DNA of 64,000 bases from Tenuibacillus multivorans (GCF_900103915.1 NZ_FNIG01000006.1:124001-188000); one strand, 5' to 3'. Counted from the first letter of the stretch, positions 45,814-56,363 are shown. Numbers and translations are program-made. Notes: generated by a model from the sequence alone, not told the origin.

Positions 45814-47007
45814 TTATCCTGCATATGAATGCATGCCAGCTATGACTAAGTTAACAAAAATCAAGTTCGTCATAATAATGGTAAAACCAACAACCGCCAA
45901 CCATGCCGATTTTTCTCCATGCCAACCCGCACCTAAACGCAGGTGTAAAAAGACAGCATAGAACAACCAAGTAACGAGTGCCCAAACCTCTTTAGGGTCC
46001 CAGCCCCAAAAGCGTCCCCAAGCTTCTTGAGCCCATATAGAAGCGAATATTAAAGCCCCTAATGTAAAGACCGGAAAACCAATGGCCACTGAGCGGTAAA
46101 TAATCTCATCTACTTTATCGGTATTAATACGCGATAATTTGGGTTGAATGGCGGCTGCTACACGTTTTCTTAGAATTAATCTAGTTAGACCATATAAAAC
46201 TAAACCACCTAAAATGGACCAAATTAATGTATTAAATTTTGAGCCAGCATTCTCTCCATGCATCCAAGATGGGGCTTCAATCCCAGTTGTAAAAGCACCT
46301 TCAGTTCTTAATTCAGCTCCATCTGGTTCTACCAGTGCTGGTAAGTGATAATCAATCGTGTTTGTTTGTCCATCTACTTCTTGGGTAAATTCAACCTGGT
46401 ATCCTGCACCTTCAAATGAAGAAGTAATCAAAATAAATGCAGAAGTCGCAAAGACAAAGAATAATATAACCTCAAGCCAAAACGTTTGCTTTGATCGAAC
46501 GGTTTGATTCACCTTAGCAATAAGATATACCAACCCAGCAACAAAACTCATCGCTAATATCGCTTCACCTAATGCAGCAGTTGTGACATGAATGTATAAC
46601 CAATGCGATTGCAACGATGGAATAAGTGGAGAAATTTCAGTTGGAAACATACTCCCATATCCAATAATTAAAATCGTAATTGGTAAAGCAAATAAGCCGA
46701 TAATCGTCTCACGATAAATAAAGTATATAATGATGAAACCTAGCACTAGCATCATACCGAAGAATGCGATAAATTCAAACATATTACTAACCGGTGCATG
46801 ACCTGCTAGATACCAACGTGTAAAGAAGAACGTTAATTGTGAGATAAAACCTATAATTGTCAACGTAATAGCTATTTTTGAAGCTTTAGATTTAGTTTTG
46901 TCTTCTTTATTCTTTCCAATCGTTGCCCCAAAAAATAGGGTGGCAACGAGATATAGAATAAAGGCGGCATATAAGGCATTACTGCTAACCGTATTTAAAT
47001 CCATCAT
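45814..47007 (-). CDS. resC: Cytochrome c biogenesis protein ResC (CcsA)
   Basis: 397 residues, about eight membrane helices. The haem-handling tryptophan-rich motif of CcsA/CcmC proteins, [19 protein letters not shown], is at about 330-348, with conserved histidines in HVTTAALGE and [15 protein letters not shown]. With ResB it moves haem across the membrane and attaches it to apocytochromes such as QcrC. Confidence 0.95.
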   Translation of the reverse strand: MMDLNTVSSNALYAAFILYLVATLFFGATIGKNKEDKTKSKASKIAITLTIIGFISQLTFFFTRWYLAGHAPVSNMFEFIAFFGMMLVLGFIIIYFIYRETIIGLFALPITILIIGYGSMFPTEISPLIPSLQSHWLYIHVTTAALGEAILAMSFVAGLVYLIAKVNQTVRSKQTFWLEVILFFVFATSAFILITSSFEGAGYQVEFTQEVDGQTNTIDYHLPALVEPDGAELRTEGAFTTGIEAPSWMHGENAGSKFNTLIWSILGGLVLYGLTRLILRKRVAAAIQPKLSRINTDKVDEIIYRSVAIGFPVFTLGALIFASIWAQEAWGRFWGWDPKEVWALVTWLFYAVFLHLRLGAGWHGEKSAWLAVVGFTIIMTNLIFVNLVIAGMHSYAG

Positions 47008-47021
47008 TCACCCTCCTTTTA

Positions 47022-48641
47022 TTAGAATTTCTCCTGCTGGTCTTTCACCATTTCAATATTCGTATCTTTTAACGATGCTTCAATATCCTTCTGCAGTCCA
47101 AACCAGTTTTTATTAGTATGTCCAGCCACTAATAGCTTCCCATCTTTTGGATGTAACCAAACTCTGCGGTGATGCCAATATAACCCTTGTGCTACACCAA
47201 TCATAAAGATCGTAGCTCCAATTAAGAAAAATGGTAAAGAATAATCTTTCTTAATTATTAAACCTGATGCAGTAATTAACTGTGTATCTTCTAATGAAAC
47301 CTGAAACTCGTTATCGTCGGATAATGGAACCACATCTTCATTGAGATAGAAATAACGCTCACCCTCAACATTCGGCCCTGTTATTTCAAATATGATACCA
47401 GGATTTCGAGGAAATTTAGAAAATGAAGATGGACCGTTTTCTGTAATTTCAAATTGCGGATAGTACTCTTGAATCTCTGCCTTATAGTCATTTCCTAATT
47501 CATAAGTACGTTGATCATCATTCGGTCTAAATTCAAACATTCCGATTTGTTGACCTTCACCGTTTTCAACATTGAAGGAAATTAGATTATATTCACTTCT
47601 AAGCTGAGTACCAGATTGATAAGCACTGTATCCATCAAAAGTAAGTGGCTGATTTAACCTAATTTCACCACGAGCCACTTCCTCAAGCTCTGGTTCTTGT
47701 CCAAGCGTCACTTTCTCCTTAACTTTATAAATAACTACGTTCGTCTGAAAGTTACTCGGTACATTAAACTCTTCGTTTTTTAATGCTTCTTGGAATCTTT
47801 CATCATTACGATCATAAGTTTCATATATGAATTTTTCATTTTTTATATAATACTCTTGATCAGTCGTTGGAACGACTTTTGTTTCACCTTCGCGGACCCA
47901 TACATACCCTTCAGTGTGCATAAAGTCAAACATTCTTAAAATACTAGCTATTAAAATAATGATTAAGCCAATGTGATTCACATATGGTCCCCAACGCGAA
48001 AAACGGTTTTTCTCTGCTAAAATATGTCCGTCGTCTTCTGTTATTTTATAACGTCTTTTTCTTAGATTGTTCATAAACGTTTGACGATCTTCATCTGATG
48101 TCTGCTCAGTTTCACTAAAGAAACGCTGCCTACGCACAAAAATCTCATGTCGTTTTGCCTTTTGATTTTTTAAGGCTCTATATAAAGGCACAACTCGGTC
48201 TATTGAACAAATCACTAATGAAATACCTATTAATGCAATAAGCGTAACAAACCACCAAGAACTATATAAGTTATGGAAGCCTAATTGGTAGAATATCTTA
48301 CCCGTAAGGCCATACTGTTCTTCATAGAACTGACTTGAAGGTAAGACTGAATTCTTAAATTCCTCTTGCGGATAGATCGTACCAATCGCTGCCGCAATTA
48401 AAGCTAAAGCGATTAACCAAACACCAACCTTTACAGAGGAGAAAAAATTCCACGTTTTATCTATAATGGTTCGTTTATATGTTCTCGAACGACGGGCACT
48501 ACCCTCATAACGCATATTAAGAACTTTATTATCGTCATTACCGTCAATATGCTGGTTTCCTTCAATTGGTTTACCACAAGCCTCACATAAGACAGTTCCT
48601 TCGTGATTGATGTGCCCACATTCACATTTTACATTTTTCAT
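47022..48641 (-). CDS. resB: Cytochrome c biogenesis protein ResB (Ccs1)
   Basis: 539 residues, near B. subtilis length. A small zinc-ribbon-like start (CECGH-x9-CEAC, about 5-23) precedes the Ccs1 core with three or four membrane helices (about 73-93, 132-150, 222-240, 478-495) and a large extracytoplasmic loop (about 245-475). Forms the haem-ligation complex with ResC. 14 nt upstream of resC. Confidence 0.94.
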   Translation of the reverse strand: MKNVKCECGHINHEGTVLCEACGKPIEGNQHIDGNDDNKVLNMRYEGSARRSRTYKRTIIDKTWNFFSSVKVGVWLIALALIAAAIGTIYPQEEFKNSVLPSSQFYEEQYGLTGKIFYQLGFHNLYSSWWFVTLIALIGISLVICSIDRVVPLYRALKNQKAKRHEIFVRRQRFFSETEQTSDEDRQTFMNNLRKRRYKITEDDGHILAEKNRFSRWGPYVNHIGLIIILIASILRMFDFMHTEGYVWVREGETKVVPTTDQEYYIKNEKFIYETYDRNDERFQEALKNEEFNVPSNFQTNVVIYKVKEKVTLGQEPELEEVARGEIRLNQPLTFDGYSAYQSGTQLRSEYNLISFNVENGEGQQIGMFEFRPNDDQRTYELGNDYKAEIQEYYPQFEITENGPSSFSKFPRNPGIIFEITGPNVEGERYFYLNEDVVPLSDDNEFQVSLEDTQLITASGLIIKKDYSLPFFLIGATIFMIGVAQGLYWHHRRVWLHPKDGKLLVAGHTNKNWFGLQKDIEASLKDTNIEMVKDQQEKF

Positions 48642-48664
48642 GTTTATCCCTCACGGTAATTCAG

Positions 48665-49216
48665 TTATACTTGGTTGTTATTGGGTAATATTTCTTTAAA
48701 ATAAGATTCTAATCGTTCTAAAGTTAATGGACCCTTTACAACACGCTCGATTGTCCCATCAGGATTGATGAAATAAGACGTTGGTAATGGTTGTACTTGA
48801 TACGCCTCCATAATAGTACCGTTCTTATCATGAACTAATGGGAAAGACAGATTAAATTGATTATAGAAATTTTCAATAACCATACTATTTTTATCCACGC
48901 TAACAGCAATTATTTCTATACCTTGATCTTGATACTCTTGATATAATTCCTCCATAAAAGGCATCTCTTTCTTACATGGCTCACAATATGTAGCCCAAAA
49001 ATTAACCATAACACCTTTTCCTTCAAGTGTATCTAATTCAATTTTCTCATTACTGTCCATACGATCTAGGATAAAATTAGGAGCTTCAACACCTGCTTCT
49101 AAGATTGGATCATCTTTTTGAAAATTGACATATAACACAGCGATAGTTGTAACGACCAAAATACTTAATACGATTGTTCTAAAAACCAAGCGCAACCTTT
49201 TGTTCTTATTCAACAA
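48665..49216 (-). CDS. resA: Thiol-disulfide oxidoreductase ResA
   Basis: 183 residues. An N-terminal membrane anchor (about 12-32) leads to a thioredoxin-like domain with active site CEPC in FWATYCEPCKKEMPF, identical to the CEPC of B. subtilis ResA. Reduces apocytochrome c cysteines outside the membrane. I start at TTG 49216 because AAGGAG lies 8 nt upstream; the in-frame ATG at 49240 falls just after TATAAT and is probably in the promoter. Confidence 0.93.
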   Translation of the reverse strand: MLNKNKRLRLVFRTIVLSILVVTTIAVLYVNFQKDDPILEAGVEAPNFILDRMDSNEKIELDTLEGKGVMVNFWATYCEPCKKEMPFMEELYQEYQDQGIEIIAVSVDKNSMVIENFYNQFNLSFPLVHDKNGTIMEAYQVQPLPTSYFINPDGTIERVVKGPLTLERLESYFKEILPNNNQV

Positions 49217-49282
49217 CAGGACCACTCCTTCAAAGCCCATTATAACACCTGCTAATTAATCGGCATTATTGATGTTTGAACA

Positions 49283-50023
49283 TTATTTAACATTTTTTTC
49301 TGCAATATCAAGAAGTTGTTTAACTTCATGCGGTGTTAGTTCTCGATATTCCCCGGGGTTTAAATTTCCTAACGTTAAAGAACCGAATCGTTCACGTTTT
49401 AATTTTTCTACACGGTATCCTAATGAATCAAACATCCTTCTGACTTGTCGGTTTTTTCCTTCTCTTAGGGTTAACTCGATTATACTTTTTCCTTTTTTCT
49501 TATCTATCTTTAACATTCTACTATTAACGCAACGCAAATACTCCCCATCTTGATGAACACCTTTTTGAAGCTCATAAATCTCCTGCTTACTCGGTATCCC
49601 GTTAACCTTTGCGACATATACTTTATTGATTTTAAATTTAGGATGAATTAACTTTTGGGAAAATTCACCGTCATTCGTCAGCAAAATTAACCCAGATGTA
49701 TCATAGTCTAGACGACCGACCGGAAATAACCGTTCCTCAATTTCTTCACTGATTAAATCCGTCACGACTTTTCGTCCTTTATCGTCCTTAACACTCGATA
49801 TAATACCCCTTGGTTTATAAAGAAGTAGATATACGGGCTCTTCTTTTTCGATTGGAATATCATCAACTTCAACTTGATCATTCGGGCCTACTTTTGTGCC
49901 TAACTCCGCTACAACTTTTTGATTAACCTTGACACGTCCTTCGGTAATCATTTGTTCTGCTTTTCGTCTCGATGTATAACCACTATGTGCAATCACTTTT
50001 TGTAATCGTTCTTTTTTATGCAT
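49283..50023 (-). CDS. rluB: 23S rRNA pseudouridine synthase RluB
   Basis: 246 residues. S4 RNA-binding domain first (RLQKVIAHSGYTSRRKAEQMI), then the RsuA-type catalytic core with GRLDYDTSGLILLTNDGE, whose aspartate is catalytic, and EGKNRQVRRMF. Modifies 23S rRNA U2605 (E. coli numbering). B. subtilis name ypuL; precedes resA as here. Confidence 0.95.
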   Translation of the reverse strand: MHKKERLQKVIAHSGYTSRRKAEQMITEGRVKVNQKVVAELGTKVGPNDQVEVDDIPIEKEEPVYLLLYKPRGIISSVKDDKGRKVVTDLISEEIEERLFPVGRLDYDTSGLILLTNDGEFSQKLIHPKFKINKVYVAKVNGIPSKQEIYELQKGVHQDGEYLRCVNSRMLKIDKKKGKSIIELTLREGKNRQVRRMFDSLGYRVEKLKRERFGSLTLGNLNPGEYRELTPHEVKQLLDIAEKNVK

Positions 50024-50047
50024 TTAATCACCTTTTCTTGACATTAT

Positions 50048-50073
50048 AAAAGCGTTAACTCGAAGTTAACGCT
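50048..50073 (-). terminator. Terminator of the dacB-spmA-spmB operon
   Basis: Stem GCGTTAAC / GTTAACGC with a 5-nt loop and short T-run, 13 nt past the spmB stop. Confidence 0.75.
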
Positions 50074-50085
50074 CCCCCTTTTTAT

Positions 50086-50610
50086 CTATCCAAATATCAA
50101 ATAACATATGATTAATGATGCTATTATACCAATAAAATCAGCTATCAGTCCAACTTTAAGTGCATCTCCCATTTTTTTAATTCCGACAGCTCCGAAATAA
50201 ACCGTTAAGACATACATGGTTGTGTCAGTACTGCCTTGCATAGTTGATGCTAAACGACCTAAATATGAGTCCGGACCTTCCGTTTTGATTATATCTGTTG
50301 CAACGCCTAAAGAAGCAGTACCTGAAATAGGTCGTGTCAGTGCTAAAGGCACAATGTCAGACGGAATATGAAACAAGCTAAGCACTGGCTCAACCATTGA
50401 AACAAAGGCATCCATCGCACCAGATGCCCTAAAAATACTAATGGATACAATCATCCCTAATAGGAAAGGGAGCAAGGAAATTGCTAGTGAAACCCCTTCC
50501 TTACCCCCTTCTACGAACTTTTCATATGTTGGAACTTTTTTGTACGTACCATACAATAAAACACTAAGTATGATTAATGGAATGATATAATTACTTAATT
50601 GTAGAATCAT
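50086..50610 (-). CDS. spmB: Spore maturation protein B
   Basis: 174 residues, about four to five membrane helices with the nucleoside-recognition (Gate) domain pattern (SISIFRASGAMDAFV, TRPISGTASLGVATDII). Needed with SpmA and DacB for full spore dehydration and heat resistance. Overlaps spmA by 20 nt. Confidence 0.93.
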   Translation of the reverse strand: MILQLSNYIIPLIILSVLLYGTYKKVPTYEKFVEGGKEGVSLAISLLPFLLGMIVSISIFRASGAMDAFVSMVEPVLSLFHIPSDIVPLALTRPISGTASLGVATDIIKTEGPDSYLGRLASTMQGSTDTTMYVLTVYFGAVGIKKMGDALKVGLIADFIGIIASLIICYLIFG

Positions 50611-51199
50611 ATTCTAGTCTCCCTTGCCTACGGTAGTAAAAATAGCGATCAACTAAAATAGCACCGATTGTTGAGATCATGGTTGCAAAAATGGTTGATA
50701 TGACGATGTCAGTTGGACCTGTCGAATCATACTGCATTCGAATCGCAATAATCGTTGTCGGAATTAACGTGACACTAGAAGTATTTAAAGCTAATAGGGT
50801 AATCATAGAGCGTGACGCTTCATCACTGTCACCATTTAGCTTTTTCATTTCCTTCATCGCCTTAATCCCTAAAGGTGTCGCAGCATTACCAAGTCCAAAA
50901 ATGTTGGCCGAAAAGTTTGATAAAATATACCCCATTGCAGGATGATTGGGTGGTATGTCTGGAAATAATCTTGTAATCAACGGCTTAAAAAAATCAGCTA
51001 ATTTATTGAGTAGCCCTGATTCTTCTGCTATCCGCATTAAACCTAACCAAAAAACTAAAATACTGATCAGACTAATGACCAAGAATACCGCTTCATTCGC
51101 ACTTTCAAATATGACTTCATTGACCTCTTCAATCGTTCCATTAAACATCGCATAAATAATTCCAATCGCTGCCATACCAACCCAAATTATGTGGACCAT
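50591..51199 (-). CDS. spmA: Spore maturation protein A
   Basis: 202 residues with a Gate domain and about five membrane helices; NFSANIFGLGNAATPLGIKAM and LLALNTSSVTLIPTTIIAIR are typical SpmA. Overlaps the dacB end by 13 nt and spmB by 20 nt, so all three are translationally linked. Acts in spore core dehydration. Confidence 0.94.
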   Translation of the reverse strand: MVHIIWVGMAAIGIIYAMFNGTIEEVNEVIFESANEAVFLVISLISILVFWLGLMRIAEESGLLNKLADFFKPLITRLFPDIPPNHPAMGYILSNFSANIFGLGNAATPLGIKAMKEMKKLNGDSDEASRSMITLLALNTSSVTLIPTTIIAIRMQYDSTGPTDIVISTIFATMISTIGAILVDRYFYYRRQGRLEYDSTIK

Positions 51200-52092
51200 T
51201 CTTTCACTCCGTGTAATTGATTTAACACATCGAAGTACGATTCAAATAAAGAAGAGAAATCCACGATGTCTTCTTCATTCATAAAATCAGAACGATTGTC
51301 AATTTCTTCGAAGCCATACTCGTATAGTTCACGGTGATCATTCCAATCATCTGATGCATTCAATGTGACAACCACTAGACGTTTGCCATCTTTCTCTGCC
51401 GTTGTCACTAATGTTCGCCCAGCGCTTTTTGTAAAGCCTGTTTTGCCTCCGGTACAGTAATCATTAGTCATTAGCATTTTATTTTTGTTATACCAATGGT
51501 AATCAATGTTGTTTGATAAATATTTTTCAGAACTAAATATCTTTTCAAATTGGTCATTAGAATTCATCGCATAACTTGTGAGTAGAGCCATATCATAGGC
51601 GGTTGAATAATGACCATCCTCATCTAACCCATGCGGATTTTGAAAGGAGCTATCATTCATCCCAATCCAGTTTGCCTTCTCATTCATGAGTAATGCAAAC
51701 CCCTTTTCACTTCCACCAATATGCTCTGCAATAGCTGTTGCGGCATCGTTGCCCGAGCGAAGCATTAACCCGTATAGTAAATCCTTTAATGAATACGTAT
51801 CCCCAAGTTTTGTGTAGATTGATGAACCTTCTTGTGTCGCGGCGTTACGGCTAATGTTAACATCATCCTCTAACTCACCGTGCTCTAAGGCAACAATCGC
51901 GGTCATAATCTTGGTTATACTTGCAATATTTCGTTCAACGTGCGATTCTTTTTCAAATAATACGGCATTCGTATCCATATCTAAAACAACGGCATTCGTT
52001 GCTGATATGTCTGGTGAAGCATTAGCTTGGAAATTGTACGTTGGTAAAGAAAATACGACCATAATCAGGGTAATTAAAAATGTCTTTTTCAT
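51187..52092 (-). CDS. dacB: Sporulation D-alanyl-D-alanine carboxypeptidase DacB (PBP5*), short form
   Basis: 301 residues from ATG 52092 (GAGGAG upstream). Signal peptide (about 3-25), then the three S11 peptidase motifs: SITKIM (SxxK), RSGNDAA (SxN) and GGKTGFT (KTG). The B. subtilis protein is about 380 residues; here the catalytic domain is nearly all there is and the C-terminal domain is missing. Controls cortex cross-linking. First gene of the spm operon. Confidence 0.9.
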   Translation of the reverse strand: MKKTFLITLIMVVFSLPTYNFQANASPDISATNAVVLDMDTNAVLFEKESHVERNIASITKIMTAIVALEHGELEDDVNISRNAATQEGSSIYTKLGDTYSLKDLLYGLMLRSGNDAATAIAEHIGGSEKGFALLMNEKANWIGMNDSSFQNPHGLDEDGHYSTAYDMALLTSYAMNSNDQFEKIFSSEKYLSNNIDYHWYNKNKMLMTNDYCTGGKTGFTKSAGRTLVTTAEKDGKRLVVVTLNASDDWNDHRELYEYGFEEIDNRSDFMNEEDIVDFSSLFESYFDVLNQLHGVKEWST

Positions 52093-52132
52093 GAACGATC
52101 TCCTCACTCGATGAACTTGTACTACTATAACC

Positions 52133-52160
52133 AATATATGAGTTTGCCCTAACAGTATGA
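52133..52160 (-). promoter_or_regulatory. Possible sigma-E promoter of dacB-spmA-spmB
   Basis: Minus strand TCATACT (52154-52160), 13-nt spacer, CATATATT (52133-52140), 41 nt before the dacB start. The -35 matches sigma-E consensus at six of seven positions and the -10 at six of eight; spacing is one short. The B. subtilis operon is sigma-E controlled. Confidence 0.35.
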
Positions 52161-52161
52161 A

Positions 52162-52195
52162 TAAAAAAAGAGTTGAGCGCATAAGCACTCAACTC
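52162..52195 (-). terminator. Terminator of scpA-scpB-ypuI
   Basis: Stem GAGTTGAG / CTCAACTC (extended inward by GC pairs with one mismatch), followed by seven T in the minus direction, directly after the ypuI stop. Confidence 0.85.
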
Positions 52196-52196
52196 A

Positions 52197-52658
52197 TTAA
52201 CTTAAATCTAAATAATCTAATTGATCCCTTATATGATGGAAAGAAGGTTCGATTTTCTTAATCGTATCTTCAATTAACATGCCAGGCTTAGTATAAAAAT
52301 CAATCGAAAATTTATTTCGATAAGATGCTCGGCTATCCTCATACCAAACCTCATGATGAGGTGAAAAAAATTCATTAACACACTTAAAATAAATACCCTT
52401 ATAAACTTTATCCACTAATGTTTCTTCAATTCGTTGATCCATTAGTATCCTATTTATCGCCTTTTTACCTTCACCACTATATACCGCGATATAACGGAAT
52501 TCTTTAAAAATCGTCTGTATAAAATTAATCTCAACATCTTTACTTTCATCTAAAATTTTATCTACACTTGTAAAATCTAAAAAATCACTAAGCTCATGTT
52601 CAATCAATTGTAAATGGTCTTGAATTGATTCTGCTTGAGAAAGAAGATGAGTATCCAT
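52197..52658 (-). CDS. ypuI: YpuI family protein (DUF3907)
   Basis: 153 residues, soluble. Patterns such as LILEHELSDFL-like IEHELSDFLDFTSVDKI, RYIAVYSGEGKKA and FFSPHHEVWYEDSRASYRNK match YpuI. Slightly shorter than the 179-residue B. subtilis protein. Lies between scpB and dacB as there. Function unknown. Confidence 0.8.
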   Translation of the reverse strand: MDTHLLSQAESIQDHLQLIEHELSDFLDFTSVDKILDESKDVEINFIQTIFKEFRYIAVYSGEGKKAINRILMDQRIEETLVDKVYKGIYFKCVNEFFSPHHEVWYEDSRASYRNKFSIDFYTKPGMLIEDTIKKIEPSFHHIRDQLDYLDLS

Positions 52659-52691
52659 CGGGCTTTAAATATCCTCCTTAGAAGTCCATCC

Positions 52692-53267
52692 TTAATTTTC
52701 GTCCTGTAAATCATTAAAAAATAAATCGGCTTCTTTTACGGCTTCATTCATATCGTCATCTGGTAATGGTGGTAACTCTTCTAATGATGATAATCCGAAA
52801 AAGGTTAAAAATTCCTTTGTTGTTTGATATAAAATTGGACGCCCACTAGTTTCTTTACGACCACACTCCTCTATTAAAAAACGTGATACTAATGTTTGAA
52901 CTGGACCATCACTTTTTACACCTCTAATGTCTTCTACTTCCACTTTTGTAATCGGTTGCTGATAAGCGATGATCGCCAATGTTTCTAATGCTGCTTGAGA
53001 TAATCGTGATGATATAGTTGTTTCCTTCATCTTTTCATAATATAAAGCATGATCAGGTTTTGTTGTTAAATAATAAATACCCTTTTGTTCTAGTATAGAT
53101 AGTCCCCGTTGTTGATGTTCATAATCATACTTTAATTCATCCAAAAGTACATATACTGCATCTGTATCTACAGATAATACGTCTTTAATCTGTTTGACTG
53201 ACAAGCCTTCGTCACCTGAAACAAATAAAAGCCCTTCTAAAACACCTTTTAACTGTTTTAACTCCAT
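52692..53267 (-). CDS. scpB: Segregation and condensation protein ScpB
   Basis: 191 residues, two winged-helix domains. LLFVSGDEGLSVKQIKDVL near the start and ETLAIIAYQQPITKVEVEDIRGVKSDGPVQTL are family signatures. With ScpA and SMC forms the condensin that compacts and separates chromosomes. One base after scpA. Confidence 0.95.
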   Translation of the reverse strand: MELKQLKGVLEGLLFVSGDEGLSVKQIKDVLSVDTDAVYVLLDELKYDYEHQQRGLSILEQKGIYYLTTKPDHALYYEKMKETTISSRLSQAALETLAIIAYQQPITKVEVEDIRGVKSDGPVQTLVSRFLIEECGRKETSGRPILYQTTKEFLTFFGLSSLEELPPLPDDDMNEAVKEADLFFNDLQDEN

Positions 53268-53268
53268 A

Positions 53269-54006
53269 TTATGCCTCCATTAATTCCACCATTATGTCAT
53301 CGAAATTGCTTGTCTGATAGCAAGTAATTTTGACAGATTTCATTAATTCTAATAAAGCTAAAAAAGTAGCTACGATTTCAAACTTCTCAGAGTATTGAAA
53401 GAGATCTTCAAATTTTTTCTTACCATTTGATTTCTTTAGTTGGTCAACAACCTGATCCATACGATCGTCTATCGATATTTCTTGGCGTTGGATAGTTGTT
53501 TCCAAAGGCTCTAAAAGTTTCTTACGTCTTAAGACCTTTTGAAATGCTTGAGCTAAATCAACAATTGTAAGTTCTTCGCTTTGCGTCACTTTTACGGTAC
53601 TTTCGTATTCAGATAAGTCGGCCGGTGAACGTGTAAAAATTTGATTCGATTCCATCTCACGTTCTTTTAACTCTTGTGAAGCTTGTTTGTATTTTCTATA
53701 TTCAATTAAACGCTGTATCAACTCTTCACGCGGATCTTCTTCATACTCATCCTCTACATCCAAATCCTGTTTAGGTAAAAGCATTTGACTTTTGATCGCA
53801 AGCAGTGTTGCAGCCATAACTAAATATTCACTAGCTATATCAAGCTGCAAATCCTGCATCGTATGTATGTAGTTCATGTACTGATCCGTAATCTCGCGTA
53901 ATGGAACATCGTATATATCAATTTCATATTGGTTAACGAGATGTAACAATAAGTCTAATGGACCTTCAAAGGTATCTAATTTTACTTGATACACCGCTTT
54001 TCCCAT
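53269..54006 (-). CDS. scpA: Segregation and condensation protein ScpA (kleisin)
   Basis: About 245 residues. N-terminal KLDTFEGPLDLLLHLVNQYEIDIYDVPL binds the SMC neck; the C-terminal winged helix (ATFLALLELMKSVKITCYQ) binds the SMC head. Start ATG 54006 chosen over the GTG three codons earlier. Bridges SMC heads in the condensin complex. Confidence 0.95.
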   Translation of the reverse strand: MGKAVYQVKLDTFEGPLDLLLHLVNQYEIDIYDVPLREITDQYMNYIHTMQDLQLDIASEYLVMAATLLAIKSQMLLPKQDLDVEDEYEEDPREELIQRLIEYRKYKQASQELKEREMESNQIFTRSPADLSEYESTVKVTQSEELTIVDLAQAFQKVLRRKKLLEPLETTIQRQEISIDDRMDQVVDQLKKSNGKKKFEDLFQYSEKFEIVATFLALLELMKSVKITCYQTSNFDDIMVELMEA

Positions 54007-54087
54007 AATCTTCACTCATTTCAGTGTACGTTTCATATTACAATCAAATCTTATCAAAAATTGAATGAAAAAGGAATATTAAAATAT

Positions 54088-54119
54088 AAACCCCGTTAGT
54101 ATATATACTAACAGGGTTT
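54088..54119 (-). terminator. Terminator of ribT
   Basis: Fourteen-pair stem AAACCCTGTTAGTA / TACTAACGGGGTTT (one G-T pair) with a TATA loop, right after the ribT stop. Confidence 0.85.
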
Positions 54120-54122
54120 AGA

Positions 54123-54494
<372 letters not shown>

Positions 54495-54608
54495 TCAAGT
54501 TTATAGAACTTACCTATTATCTCTATTACATATATATACTTTAATTGTTTTATTGTATTTGTCAAATAACACGGTTAAGTCAGTTGGCTTGATAACTAGA
54601 GTCGAATA

Positions 54609-55037
54609 CTATTCAATCGCAACCTTCTCCATAACGTCACCCATTCGTACACGGTCCACAACATCTATGCCTTCTGTTACTTTTCCGAAAACTGTGTGTA
54701 CACCATCTAAATGTGGTTGTGGTTCAAAACAGATGAAAAATTGGCTTCCGCCTGTGTCTTTTCCGGCATGGGCCATCGATAATGATCCACGCTCATGCTT
54801 TTTCGGATTACCTTCTGTTTCACATTTGATCGTATAACCAGGCCCACCAGTACCATCTCCGTTCGGGCAACCGCCTTGTATTACAAAGTTTGGAATAACG
54901 CGATGAAAAGTTAAACCATCATAAAATCCACTTTCAGCTAGTTTAACAAAGTTATCAACTGTGTTCGGTGCATCTTCTTCAAATAAATCTATTATAATTT
55001 TTTCTCCATTTTCAAAATGTATCGTTGTTTTCTTCAT
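54609..55037 (-). CDS. ppiB: Peptidyl-prolyl cis-trans isomerase B (cyclophilin)
   Basis: 142 residues from ATG 55037, 8 nt after [47 protein letters not shown] and FGKV are the cyclophilin core. No signal peptide, so cytosolic proline isomerase. Follows lysA as in B. subtilis. Confidence 0.95.
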   Translation of the reverse strand: MKKTTIHFENGEKIIIDLFEEDAPNTVDNFVKLAESGFYDGLTFHRVIPNFVIQGGCPNGDGTGGPGYTIKCETEGNPKKHERGSLSMAHAGKDTGGSQFFICFEPQPHLDGVHTVFGKVTEGIDVVDRVRMGDVMEKVAIE

Positions 55038-55055
55038 CTTCATACTCCCCTTATT

Positions 55056-56333
55056 TTATTCATATGATAAGTCATTTTGTACTAAATCTTTGTATGTTTC
55101 GCGTTTTACAACTAATTGTGATTTGCCATTTTCGACAAAAACGACAGCAGCATTCGGGAATCGATTATAATGACTCGACATCGAGTAACCATATGCACCC
55201 GTCGATTGAACAGCCAATAAATCACCGTTTTCAATGGCAGGTACCTCTAAATCCCAAATTAACATATCACCTGACTCACAACATTTTCCCGCAATTGATA
55301 CGGTTTCGGTTATGGGTTGGTTAATTTTATTAGCTACAACAGCTTCGTACTTTGCCTGGTATAAGGCTGGTCTAATATTATCGGTCATGCCACCGTCTAC
55401 GGATACGTATTTCCGAACATCCGGAATATCCTTGACAGAGCCAACCGTATAGATAGTTGTACCCGCTTCACCAACAATTGAACGACCAGGTTCAATCCAA
55501 ATCTCAGGCATCATTAATTGGTACTCTTTTGCCTGTTCTGTTACAGCGTCTACTAATGCCACAACATATTCATTCAAAGGTAATGGCTCGTCATCATTTG
55601 TATAACGAATTCCAAACCCACCACCTAAATTAACAACTTCAGCTTGATAACCAAATTGATTGTGCCAATCTTTTAACATACTAAAAACCTTTTTCGTTGC
55701 CATGACAAACCCTTGAGTTTCAAAAATTTGCGACCCAATATGGCAATGTACACCTTGGACATGGATCCGCTCATTTTGAAGGAGTCTCTGTAATGCCTGA
55801 CCGGCCTGATGACTTGATAAATCAAAGCCGAATTTTGAGTCTTCTTGACCTGTTAGTATATAGTCATGGGTATGCGCCTCAATACCAGGTGTGACTCTTA
55901 ATAAAACCTTCATCTTACGTTGATGTTTCTCTAATAGCTCTTCTAACAAATCTATTTCATAAAAATTATCAACGACAATACATCCAATTTGATGGCGTAT
56001 GGCCATATCTAATTCATCACGGTTTTTATTATTACCGTGCATATGAATTTTCTCAACTGGAAAATCAGCTTGAATAGCTGTATAAAGTTCACCTTCAGAG
56101 ACAACATCAAGACTTAACCCCTCTTGCTTGGCCACTTGTAAAATGGCAATTGAAGAAAAGGCTTTACTGGCATATGCCACTTGATGCTTGACATTCCTCT
56201 CTTCAAAGGTTTGAGTAAACAGTCTCGCATTTTCTCTTATTTTTTCAACATCATAAACGAATAATGGTGTTCCATATTGATTGATCAGATCGACAGCATC
56301 TATCCCACCAATATGTAAGTGATTTTGAATCAT
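55056..56333 (-). CDS. lysA: Diaminopimelate decarboxylase
   Basis: 425 residues, PLP-dependent alanine-racemase fold. Schiff-base lysine in VAYASKAFSS (about 53-62), HCHIGSQ, the GGGFGIRY glycine loop, EPGRSIVGEAG, and CCESGD with the catalytic cysteine. Makes lysine from meso-DAP; last step of the pathway begun by dapB here. A 12-bp inverted repeat lies just upstream. Confidence 0.96.
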   Translation of the reverse strand: MIQNHLHIGGIDAVDLINQYGTPLFVYDVEKIRENARLFTQTFEERNVKHQVAYASKAFSSIAILQVAKQEGLSLDVVSEGELYTAIQADFPVEKIHMHGNNKNRDELDMAIRHQIGCIVVDNFYEIDLLEELLEKHQRKMKVLLRVTPGIEAHTHDYILTGQEDSKFGFDLSSHQAGQALQRLLQNERIHVQGVHCHIGSQIFETQGFVMATKKVFSMLKDWHNQFGYQAEVVNLGGGFGIRYTNDDEPLPLNEYVVALVDAVTEQAKEYQLMMPEIWIEPGRSIVGEAGTTIYTVGSVKDIPDVRKYVSVDGGMTDNIRPALYQAKYEAVVANKINQPITETVSIAGKCCESGDMLIWDLEVPAIENGDLLAVQSTGAYGYSMSSHYNRFPNAAVVFVENGKSQLVVKRETYKDLVQNDLSYE

Positions 56334-56363
56334 TGTTGTTCACCTACCCTCCCTGCACAAACA

